Shown: piece by piece, positions 1-6,704 of the stretch
Numbering within the stretch: the first letter of the stretch is position 1
Layout of the letters: each line of letters opens with the position of its first letter
Source of the DNA: Porticoccaceae bacterium
Lineage (GTDB): Bacteria > Pseudomonadota > Gammaproteobacteria > Pseudomonadales > Porticoccaceae
DNA length: 16,383 bases
Direction of reading: 5' to 3'
NCBI GenBank assembly: GCA_003491845.1
Contig: DNBN01000039.1
Location: 1 to 16,383 of the forward strand
Translations under genes and position numbers: made by a program
The notes under the pieces: model-generated
The model's input: the letters and a program-made list of their open reading frames with translations, nothing else
What the model was told of the DNA's origin: nothing
Database searches by the model: none

Positions 1-41
1 AGACAGAAAGACCATTTGCGGTTTTCACTTTTTAATAAATC

Positions 42-55
42 GGGCCAGCAGGCCC
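42..55. other. Short GC-rich perfect hairpin upstream of the dehydrogenase
   Basis: GGGCC at 42-46 pairs with GGCCC at 51-55 around the loop AGCA. It sits 33 bases before the start codon, in an otherwise AT-rich leader. There is no T-run on either side, so it is not a standard terminator. It could be the tail of an upstream gene's terminator or a leader structure. Function unknown. Confidence 0.3.
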
Positions 56-88
56 ACTTAGACGGTTATATTACCGAGGACATAAACC

Positions 89-1906
89 ATGCCAAATTAT
101 AAGGTTCCGCTTAAGGATCTAATGTTTTTGTTTGATGATGTATTTGACATGCAAACGTTATACAAGCAAGTCGAGGGAGGAGATCAGGCAACTCCCGATA
201 TGATCGAAGCTATTTTTACTGAGGGAGCCAAATTTAGTGAGAATGAATTGGCGCCACTTTATCAGTCAGGTGATGAGGGCTGCAGTTGGGACGATGGAGT
301 GGTAACAACTCCAGCGGGCTTCAAGGCTGCTTATGACAAATATATCGAAGCTGGGTGGACGTCTCTAACTGGCAGTGAAAAGATGGGAGGTCAACAACTA
401 CCATCGTCTGTAGGTTTGGCGGTAACAGAAATGATAACTTCTGCAAATTGGGCTTGGGCAATGTATCCGGGTTTGAGTGAAGGCGCCATTGCTACGTTGG
501 AAGATCACGGAACAGAAGAACAGAAGCAGACCTACTTAACAAAACTCATTAGTGGCGTATGGAGTGGCACAATGTGCCTGACAGAACCACATTGTGGAAC
601 TGACTTAGGGCAAATGAAAACCAAGGCTCTGCCCAATGATGACGGCAGTTATAGTGTTCATGGAACAAAAATATTCATTAGTGCAGGTGAGCACGACTTG
701 ACCGAAAACATTGTTCATATTGTACTCGCAAAATTGCCTGATGCGCCAAAAGGCACGAAAGGTCTTTCACTGTTTATTATTCCCAAATTTCTCCCTGCAG
801 AAGATGGTTCTGCTGGCGAAAGAAATGGTGTCAAGTGCGGCTCTATTGAACATAAAATGGGAATACATGGTAATGGTACTGCTGTGCTTAATTTTGATGG
901 CGCTAAGAGTTTTCTTATCGGCGAGCCACACAATGGTCTAAACGCAATGTTTACCTACATGAACGTAGCTCGTATTGGTACTGCAAGCCAGGGCGTATCT
1001 GCGGCTGATCGGTCTTACCAAGGCGCATCTGCCTATGCACGGGAACGTTTGGCAATGCGGTCGATATCTGGTGTTAAGAACCCTGATGGACCGGCAGATG
1101 CTATTGTTGAGCACCCAGATGTTCGCCGTATGTTACTCACTCAACGAGCGATTGCTGAGGGTGGGAGAGCTATGGTTACCTACGCGTCTCAATTTGCGGA
1201 TGTCTATCGAGGAGGAAAGACACAAGATGCCAAAGCGATAGCCGAAGGAAGGCTTGGATTTTGTACACCAATTTTAAAGGGCTTCATCACTGAACTGGGT
1301 GTTGAGGCGGCGAACCATGGTGTACAAGTTTTTGGCGGGCACGGATATATCAAGGAATGGGGGATGGAGCAGATTCTCCGGGATAGCCGTATTGCCACTT
1401 TATATGAAGGCACAACGGGTATTCAGGCACTAGATCTTTTGGGACGTAAAGTACTATTTGATCGATTTAGCCAACTTAATGTATTTACTGGTGAGATGCT
1501 GTCTTTTGCTCGCGGATGTATGCCTTGGAATGCTGCGGGCAAGAGTAAAGTGGTTCGTCAACAAGCATGGAAAGTTGCTAAGTTGGCTATCCGTTGGCGG
1601 TTACTGGCGCTCAAGTTGGGTGCTGGCGCAAAGAAGAATCCAGATTCTGTGGGAGCTGGGTCTGTTGATTTCTTAATGTTCTCAGGTTATGCCTATATGG
1701 CCTATATGTTTGCTCGGATGAGCTCGATAGCTAGCTTACAACTGTCTCAAGGGATTGGTGATGAGAAATTCCTTCAAGAGAAACTTCACACTGCAACATT
1801 TTTCTTCGAACGTTTATTGCCTAGAGCAGATGTTCATGAAAAAACCGTAAAAGCTGATGTGGCGAGTCTTATGGGCATGCCGACTGAGTACTTTGATGCT
1901 AGCTAA
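89..1906 (+). CDS. Long-form acyl-CoA dehydrogenase (DmdC/FadE-like)
   Basis: A flavin-dependent acyl-CoA dehydrogenase that should introduce a trans-2 double bond into an acyl-CoA, passing electrons to an electron-transfer flavoprotein. At 605 residues it belongs to the long subgroup with a short N-terminal extension domain (from MPNYKVPLKD), the three canonical dehydrogenase domains, and a C-terminal extension of about 130 residues. The flavin/substrate motif CLTEPHCGTDLG lies near residues 163-174. The likely catalytic base is Glu440 in LYEGTTGIQ, the position used in this family. GAGGA at 76-80 supports the start. The subgroup includes 3-methylmercaptopropionyl-CoA dehydrogenase (DmdC, DMSP breakdown) as well as generic fatty-acid enzymes, and sequence alone does not separate them. 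No other dmd or fad gene is visible. It appears monocistronic, followed by a strong terminator at 2005-2039. Family assignment is sure; substrate is not. Confidence 0.93.
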   Translation: MPNYKVPLKDLMFLFDDVFDMQTLYKQVEGGDQATPDMIEAIFTEGAKFSENELAPLYQSGDEGCSWDDGVVTTPAGFKAAYDKYIEAGWTSLTGSEKMGGQQLPSSVGLAVTEMITSANWAWAMYPGLSEGAIATLEDHGTEEQKQTYLTKLISGVWSGTMCLTEPHCGTDLGQMKTKALPNDDGSYSVHGTKIFISAGEHDLTENIVHIVLAKLPDAPKGTKGLSLFIIPKFLPAEDGSAGERNGVKCGSIEHKMGIHGNGTAVLNFDGAKSFLIGEPHNGLNAMFTYMNVARIGTASQGVSAADRSYQGASAYARERLAMRSISGVKNPDGPADAIVEHPDVRRMLLTQRAIAEGGRAMVTYASQFADVYRGGKTQDAKAIAEGRLGFCTPILKGFITELGVEAANHGVQVFGGHGYIKEWGMEQILRDSRIATLYEGTTGIQALDLLGRKVLFDRFSQLNVFTGEMLSFARGCMPWNAAGKSKVVRQQAWKVAKLAIRWRLLALKLGAGAKKNPDSVGAGSVDFLMFSGYAYMAYMFARMSSIASLQLSQGIGDEKFLQEKLHTATFFFERLLPRADVHEKTVKADVASLMGMPTEYFDAS

Positions 1907-2004
1907 TGAATCTATTGTAGAATGTTATCGCGTCTAATATTTATTAGTGATTGTAAGGCGGCAGACCAAGGTATTTATAGCTAATAGATGTACACCCAAG
2001 AAGG

Positions 2005-2039
2005 GGCGTTATGATGGGAAGGTCATAGCGTCTTTTTTT
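2005..2039 (+). terminator. Rho-independent terminator after the acyl-CoA dehydrogenase
   Basis: The left arm at 2005-2014 (GGCGTTATGA) pairs with 2023-2032 (TCATAGCGTC) over ten base pairs, two of them G-T wobbles, around an 8-base loop. Seven T's follow at 2033-2039. The orientation terminates rightward transcripts from the dehydrogenase. The T-run overlaps the last codon of the convergent permease gene. The opposite strand lacks a T-run after the stem, so I see no matching leftward terminator. Confidence 0.85.
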
Positions 2040-2817
2040 ATATCTGAAAAGGGTAGAGCCCAACAACAGCTGTGGCAAGTAGGGCCCATCCTATTATGGT
2101 ATAAAATTTTGTTGTATCTTGTTTGATAAGTTGTTCATGCATCCGTTGCCCCACCAGATGTCCAATACCTGCAAAAGGTAGGAGCCACAGAGCGACCAAA
2201 AGATTTAGACTTACTCCTGCCCAAACAAAGGCTGCTAGCTTAATACTCACTAGCACCGACCAAAGTACGAATAGGGTATGACGAAACGCTGAAATCTCAA
2301 TATGGCGCAAAGCTACTGCGATTATCAGTGGACCACCAAGTAACGAGGTGCCGCTGACATAGGCGCCAATGATCAAGAAAACAATATCTAAAGTGCGACT
2401 ATTGCTCTGCAATGGACGGCCCGTGATATAGGTGATGGAGTAGCCTGCTATCATCAAAAAAATAATGCTGTTCATGATGTTTGCTGGAAGAACTATAAGC
2501 CCTATCACGCCAGTAATTTTAGGAGCCAGCATGATCAAGAGGGCAAAACGGACAAAAGACCAGCTCACTCTGGGCGGGTTTAACTGAGAGCTGTCGATCC
2601 CGTGATGATTTTGATAGTGGCTTTGTAAGAATGTTATCGAGGCGAAAAATAGTAAGTGTAGGGAAATGATAGGTAAAAAGAACAGGGGATCATTATGAAT
2701 TAATAGCAAAAAGGGTATCGTGAACAACGCGCCACCAAAGCCAAGTCCTGAGCGAACAAAACCGCTCCATATAAATACTAAGGCAATTAGCGCATATTGA
2801 AGTGCGCTAAACTCCAT
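2038..2817 (-). CDS. TauE/SafE-family membrane permease
   Basis: A 259-residue, strongly hydrophobic protein with roughly eight predicted membrane segments. It has the hallmark N-terminal pattern of the TauE/SafE (DUF81, sulfite exporter) family: an early helix, then SGLGFGGALFTIPFLLL around residues 23-39, echoed in the second half by a GTSLLGGPLIIA stretch. Family members are inner-membrane carriers proposed to export sulfite, sulfoacetate or related anions; the substrate cannot be read from this sequence. The start ATG shares one base with the TAA stop of the upstream SlyD-like gene (TAATG), so the two are almost certainly co-transcribed and translationally coupled. The 3' end converges on the dehydrogenase terminator. 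Confidence 0.85.
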   Translation of the reverse strand: MEFSALQYALIALVFIWSGFVRSGLGFGGALFTIPFLLLIHNDPLFFLPIISLHLLFFASITFLQSHYQNHHGIDSSQLNPPRVSWSFVRFALLIMLAPKITGVIGLIVLPANIMNSIIFLMIAGYSITYITGRPLQSNSRTLDIVFLIIGAYVSGTSLLGGPLIIAVALRHIEISAFRHTLFVLWSVLVSIKLAAFVWAGVSLNLLVALWLLPFAGIGHLVGQRMHEQLIKQDTTKFYTIIGWALLATAVVGLYPFQI

Positions 2818-3302
2818 TAGTTGCTGCCGCCGAGGTCTTTATTTACATATCCATCGGCAATTTCCTTTGCTGTTGCTTTACGGATAGCAACGATTTCCAC
2901 ATGGAAAGTAAGTATCTTGCCAGCAAGAGTGTGATTCATGTCGACATCTACATTGAACTTACCACATTTAACAATAGAGCCTGGTTTTACGCCATTGCTG
3001 GTATTAACGTGAATCTTTTTCCCTACAATCAGACTACCTTCGTGTGCTAAATATTTAATTGGAATACGCTGAATGTTATTGATATTTCGCAACCCATAGG
3101 CATCTGATGGCATCAGTGTGAAGGACAATTTTTGCCCAATTTCAGCCTTGGCGACAGCTTGCTCAAACCCGTTTACCATATGTCCGCGGCCATGTAGGTA
3201 AACCATTGGTTCTGACATATCGTATGTAGATGCGAAGAGTTCATTATTTGAGCCAACGAGGGTATAGTGGAGCGAGATAACGTGGTGATTTTTTACCTGC
3301 AT
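2817..3302 (-). CDS. SlyD-like FKBP-type peptidyl-prolyl cis-trans isomerase
   Basis: A cytoplasmic FKBP-fold isomerase/chaperone of the SlyD type, about 161 residues from the start chosen here. Visible family signatures are the opening strand VISLHYTL, PMVYLHGRGHMVNGFEQAV, the DAYG motif, the insert-in-flap (IF) segment in the middle, and the closing MNHTLAGKILTFHVEIVAIRKAT. The histidine/cysteine-rich metal-binding tail of E. coli SlyD is absent; the protein ends soon after the FKBP core. I chose the ATG at 3302 because AAGGA lies seven bases upstream and homologues begin there. An in-frame ATG at 3329 would add nine residues but has no ribosome binding site. It is the first gene of a pair with the overlapping TauE-like permease, divergent from the Smr gene. 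Confidence 0.9.
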   Translation of the reverse strand: MQVKNHHVISLHYTLVGSNNELFASTYDMSEPMVYLHGRGHMVNGFEQAVAKAEIGQKLSFTLMPSDAYGLRNINNIQRIPIKYLAHEGSLIVGKKIHVNTSNGVKPGSIVKCGKFNVDVDMNHTLAGKILTFHVEIVAIRKATAKEIADGYVNKDLGGSN

Positions 3303-3403
3303 TGTCAGATCCTTTTGTGCGGCGGCCATGATACATCAAGACTTACTGAGGGCAACACCTTGGCCTTTTTACTAACAGCGTTAGGTACCCTGAAGTCCTA
3401 TCC

Positions 3404-4012
3404 ATGAATAATTCAGATGAAAATGATCAAGCTACTCTTTTTGGTGACCTGTTGGGTGATGACGTTGAGCCATTGTTAGGCAAAGGCTCAACGCACTTGG
3501 TCAAGCCCGTACAAATAACCCCAGGAGTGTTGGAACGGCGCAAAGCGGCACAAAAAGACGTCAGCATAGATGCGAATGACCTTGATACAGGCACTTTTAT
3601 AGCGCCTGTAGATCCCTTGGCGTACTTGGAATATCAGCGGCCAGGCGTTCAACATGGTGTATATAAAAACCTAAGAATGGGGAAATATGAAATTCAATCG
3701 CGCCTTGACTTACACAGGCACACGGTCGAGCAAGCACGTGTTGCTCTGTTTAGGTTTGTTGAAGATTGCCATAAACATAGCGTTCGTTGTGCATTAATTA
3801 CTCATGGTAAGGGTGAAGGTCGTCAAGAGCCTGCCAAATTAAAAAGTTGTGTCAATCATTGGTTGCGACAGTTTGATCAAGTGCTGGCTTTTCACAGTGC
3901 GCAAAAACAACATGGTGGAGTTGGTTCGACCTATATACTGATCAAAAAAGACAGTTCTGCACGGCAGAGGACTGGAGAGAAGATAGATCAAGCTCGTCGT
4001 ATAAAACGTTGA
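3404..4012 (+). CDS. Smr-domain protein (SmrA/YdaL-like)
   Basis: A 202-residue protein with a charged, probably flexible N-terminal half and a C-terminal Smr (small MutS-related) domain. The three Smr signatures are present in order: LDLHRHTVEQA at 101-111, THGKG at 133-137 and GGVGSTYILIK at 171-181. This stand-alone architecture matches SmrA/YdaL proteins of proteobacteria, which are described as DNA-nicking or nucleic-acid-binding enzymes; the cellular role here is not known. The C-terminus is rich in Lys and Arg, consistent with nucleic-acid binding. The ribosome binding site is weak (GAAG eight bases before the ATG). It is divergent from the slyD-like gene, and 59 bases separate it from the next gene on the same strand, so an operon is possible. 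Confidence 0.9.
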   Translation: MNNSDENDQATLFGDLLGDDVEPLLGKGSTHLVKPVQITPGVLERRKAAQKDVSIDANDLDTGTFIAPVDPLAYLEYQRPGVQHGVYKNLRMGKYEIQSRLDLHRHTVEQARVALFRFVEDCHKHSVRCALITHGKGEGRQEPAKLKSCVNHWLRQFDQVLAFHSAQKQHGGVGSTYILIKKDSSARQRTGEKIDQARRIKR

Positions 4013-4071
4013 GCTAAGCTACTCTAACAGTAAACTAGTAAAAACCCAGTGCACAAGAAGGGGAGGGGCAA

Positions 4072-4707
4072 GTGGCTAGACTATATGCTTTATTGATGTT
4101 GGCAGTGTTCTCTGTGGCACATGCAGATGAGCAGGCTGACGCTTTAGAGACGCACAATTTTAACGTTTTACTTAATGATCGTCCGGTAGGATGGCACAGA
4201 TTTACAGTTCAGGAAAAAGGTGACCAACTCCATGTTACATCTAGGGCGAGTATGGACTTCACTGTGTTACTGGTTAAATCTGTAAAATACCGTCATTCGG
4301 CTAATGAGATATGGGAAAATGGATGCTTGACCTCGTTTGACAGCGAGACTATTCGCAATGGCAAAAATTTTGCTGTGAACGGTGGGATGATCAATGGTGC
4401 TTTTAGGGTTGTGCGTGAGGACGCCGAAGAGTTTTTAGGTACCTGCGTGAAGAGTTTTCCTTATTGGAAGCCAGAGTGGCTAGCGTCAGAGTACTTGTTG
4501 AACGTTGAAACAGGAAAGTACATAGCGGTATCGATAGCAAGTACTACAGATCCTACTACAGGGGCAGACCATAAAATTCTTGGATTACCAAAGACTCAAA
4601 TTGATCTTCATTATGATGGTTCAGGCCTTTGGCAGTCCCTAGAGTCAAAAATAAAAGTTGCCGGAACCTTGGTTTATAAACGCGTCAACGACTCAACAGG
4701 AGAATAA
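4072..4707 (+). CDS. Exported DUF6134-like protein
   Basis: A 211-residue protein with a short signal peptide (hydrophobic residues 4-16, likely cleavage after AHA at 16-18), so probably periplasmic. The body resembles the DUF6134 family by eye: an opening FNVLLNDRPVGWHRFTV strand, a YRHSANEIWENGCL segment, FPYWKPEWL, LLNVETGKY and a final GTLVYKR strand. No enzymatic motif is recognisable; the family is uncharacterised and looks beta-rich. Translation begins at GTG 4072, supported by a very strong purine-rich site (GGGGAGGGG at 4060-4068). It ends one base before the lipocalin ATG, and the lipocalin's ribosome binding site lies inside its last codons. The two proteins are therefore probably made together and may act together at the cell envelope. 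Confidence 0.78.
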   Translation: MARLYALLMLAVFSVAHADEQADALETHNFNVLLNDRPVGWHRFTVQEKGDQLHVTSRASMDFTVLLVKSVKYRHSANEIWENGCLTSFDSETIRNGKNFAVNGGMINGAFRVVREDAEEFLGTCVKSFPYWKPEWLASEYLLNVETGKYIAVSIASTTDPTTGADHKILGLPKTQIDLHYDGSGLWQSLESKIKVAGTLVYKRVNDSTGE

Positions 4708-4708
4708 T

Positions 4709-5629
4709 ATGCAGGTTAAGCGAATGTTTTTGCTCATCTCACTGGTGCTACTGGCAGCCGCTTGTTCAACACACAAGCCCATGCCGGCTGTAGACTATGT
4801 GGACATAGATCGCTTTATGGGAGATTGGTATGTAATTGCCAATATCCCTACATTTATAGAAAAAGATGCCTTCAATCCTGTGGAAACCTATGAGCGTGAT
4901 CCTGATGGAACTATTGCTACCACCTTTACATTTAATCAGGGCAGTCTAGATGGTCCAGTAAAGGTCTATCAACCAAGAGGCTATATAAAAGATACCGTCA
5001 GCAATGCGGTTTGGGGTATGCAGTTTGTGTGGCCGATAAAGGCTGACTACAGAATTGTGTACCTAGATGAGAATTATCAGCAGACTATTATCGGCAGAAA
5101 TAGCCGCGATTATGTTTGGGTTATGGCGCGTTCTCCGAATATTAGTGATGCGGACTACACTGCCTTAGTGTCTCGTGTAAATGCTCTTGGATATGACCTT
5201 GGAGAACTAAAAAAAGCAGTACACTTGTTGCCCAAAGCACTCATCCAAAGATCAACAAAGTTACCTCAAATTAGTTACTCTGCAATCACGCTTGGGTCAG
5301 TTGACGAGGTAAATATTTATGGCGGTAAACTTAACGTCGCTTCAAATGGCAGTCTGATTGGGCAGCAGAGTCTCAGTCAAGATCAGCGACGCCAGTTAAA
5401 GGATATATTAAATAATCTCGATTTGACTTCCATAGAGACCCTAGAAATCCCCTCGAAAAGGCATCAGTTCGATGGTGCCAAGCTAGCTACTTTGGTTATA
5501 AAATCTGGTGGCATCAGTTATTCTAGCCGCACCTTTGATGATGACAATCCACCCAGTGAACTTCGCGCACTGGTTACTTTTCTTCAGGCACAGCAGACCG
5601 ATCACAGGCTAGAGCTTATGGCCCCATAA
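4709..5629 (+). CDS. blc: Outer-membrane lipocalin (Blc-like) with C-terminal extension
   Basis: A lipoprotein of 306 residues. The signal peptide ends in the lipobox LAAAC with the lipidated Cys19. Ser20 follows, so no Asp inner-membrane retention signal is present and outer-membrane sorting is expected. Residues 30 to about 170 are a bacterial lipocalin: the GxW motif appears as FMGDWYVIANIPTF at 37-50, and later strands include YRIVYLDENYQQTIIGR and YVWVMARSP. E. coli Blc binds fatty acids and lysophospholipids. E. coli Blc is 177 residues, whereas this protein continues for about 125 more (from about residue 182 to 306) with a separate-looking module ending in DDDNPPSELRALVTFL. That module is not recognised. 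The start ATG 4709 has AGGAG at 4698-4702; an earlier in-frame ATG at 4658 would lie inside the preceding gene and precede the signal peptide, so it is unlikely. Confidence 0.88.
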   Translation: MQVKRMFLLISLVLLAAACSTHKPMPAVDYVDIDRFMGDWYVIANIPTFIEKDAFNPVETYERDPDGTIATTFTFNQGSLDGPVKVYQPRGYIKDTVSNAVWGMQFVWPIKADYRIVYLDENYQQTIIGRNSRDYVWVMARSPNISDADYTALVSRVNALGYDLGELKKAVHLLPKALIQRSTKLPQISYSAITLGSVDEVNIYGGKLNVASNGSLIGQQSLSQDQRRQLKDILNNLDLTSIETLEIPSKRHQFDGAKLATLVIKSGGISYSSRTFDDDNPPSELRALVTFLQAQQTDHRLELMAP

Positions 5630-5646
5630 TTTCCGCACTATGATTT

Positions 5647-5665
5647 GCTGATTTCACCAATCAGC
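5647..5665. other. Perfect 7-bp hairpin between lipocalin gene and ttcA
   Basis: GCTGATT at 5647-5653 and AATCAGC at 5659-5665 form an exact inverted repeat around a 5-base loop, 18 bases after the lipocalin stop codon. No U-tract follows, so it could be a weak or Rho-assisted terminator, or an mRNA 3'-end stabiliser. It is the only structure seen in the short gap before ttcA. Confidence 0.45.
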
Positions 5666-5702
5666 CCTTATACTACTCTAACTAGCCGCAGTGAGTAGAA
5701 TA

Positions 5703-6563
5703 ATGTCGATACGCAAACATGAGTTAGAGTCTAATAAATTACAAAAGCGGCTTCGGCGTAATGTCGGCAAGGCGATTGCTGACTACCGTATGATAGAGGA
5801 AGGTGACCGTATTATGGTATGTCTTTCTGGTGGCAAAGATTCCTATGCTATGTTAGATATTTTAATGAATTTACAAAAGAACGCGCCGATCCATTTCGAC
5901 TTGATAGCGGTAAATTTAGATCAAAAACAGCCAGGATTTCCCGAACAGGTTTTACCTGGTTATCTTGATGAGCTGGGGATCGAGTATCATATTCTAGAGA
6001 AAGATACTTACAGTATTGTAAAGAGTAAAATTCCTGAAGGTAAAACGTACTGTAGTCTTTGTTCAAGACTTCGCAGGGGCACTTTGTATGGTTTTGCTGA
6101 ACAAATAGGTGCAACAAAGGTTGCTCTTGGGCATCATCGAGATGATATTGTTGAAACATTGTTTCTCAATATGTTTTATCAAGGTAGGCTCAAAGCCATG
6201 CCACCAAAACTTTTGTCTGATGATAAGCGTAATATACTCATCCGGCCTCTGGCCTACTGCAAAGAGGCGGATCTAGCTGCGCTTGCTGAGTTAAAAAGAT
6301 TTCCAATTATTCCCTGCAACTTGTGCGGATCTCAAGCGGGACTTCAACGCAACGCGGTCAAGGACATGCTGGCTGCTTGGGAGCGGCAATTCCCAGGCAG
6401 AATTGATGCTATTTTTGGTGCGATCAAAAATGTATCGCCTTCGCAGTTAGCGGACACTCAATTATTTGACTTTGCAAGTCTTGGTGAGACTGAGACTGAG
6501 GCTGAAATAGAAGTAGAGGGCATAGCTGAGGTGGAATCTTACATACATGCTATTAACGTTTAG
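5703..6563 (+). CDS. ttcA: tRNA 2-thiocytidine biosynthesis protein TtcA
   Basis: Catalyses ATP-dependent thiolation of cytidine 32 in certain tRNAs, using an iron-sulfur cluster. The sequence closely follows E. coli Ttc[21 protein letters not shown] near the start, the PP-loop SGGKDS at 42-47, the CSLC pair (Cys117, Cys120), LGHHRDD at 142-148, and [11 protein letters not shown] with Cys205 and Cys208. The TtcA [4Fe-4S] cluster is held by cysteines from these motifs. The C-terminal 30 residues are an acidic low-complexity tail (repeated Glu/Thr/Val) unlike the E. coli tail. I favour ATG 5703, which has GTGAG upstream; GTG 5691, four codons earlier, is a possible alternative without a clear binding site. 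A weak terminator-like hairpin overlaps the stop codon. Confidence 0.95.
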   Translation: MSIRKHELESNKLQKRLRRNVGKAIADYRMIEEGDRIMVCLSGGKDSYAMLDILMNLQKNAPIHFDLIAVNLDQKQPGFPEQVLPGYLDELGIEYHILEKDTYSIVKSKIPEGKTYCSLCSRLRRGTLYGFAEQIGATKVALGHHRDDIVETLFLNMFYQGRLKAMPPKLLSDDKRNILIRPLAYCKEADLAALAELKRFPIIPCNLCGSQAGLQRNAVKDMLAAWERQFPGRIDAIFGAIKNVSPSQLADTQLFDFASLGETETEAEIEVEGIAEVESYIHAINV

Positions 6564-6575
6564 ATGTGCTTTTTT
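6544..6575 (+). terminator. Probable weak terminator overlapping the ttcA stop codon
   Basis: TACAT (6544-6548) plus CTA (6550-6552) can pair with TAG (6561-6563) plus ATGTG (6564-6568), leaving a one-base bulge at 6549 and an 8-base loop. C and six T's follow (6570-6575). The stem is AT-rich and includes one wobble, so it is weaker than the other terminators here. Confidence 0.4.
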
Positions 6576-6704
6576 ATGCCATACGCAGTATTAACCACCA
6601 GTAAATTCAGCATAACTAACTTTTAAGTCTGATATTTACGGCTTATTAGTAACATATAGTGCTTGACATAGGCCACTATGGAGTCAAAGAAAACAGGAGT
6701 TTGT

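Noticed and set aside
4658..4708. Earlier in-frame start for the lipocalin
   Set aside because: It would put 17 residues before the signal peptide and overlap the preceding gene; ATG 4709 has its own strong ribosome binding site.
6663..6668. A perfect TTGACA just upstream of putP
   Set aside because: No acceptable -10 element lies 16-18 bases downstream; the spot is followed by AAAGAA and then the ribosome binding site. TATAGT at 6655-6660 also lacks a partner -35.
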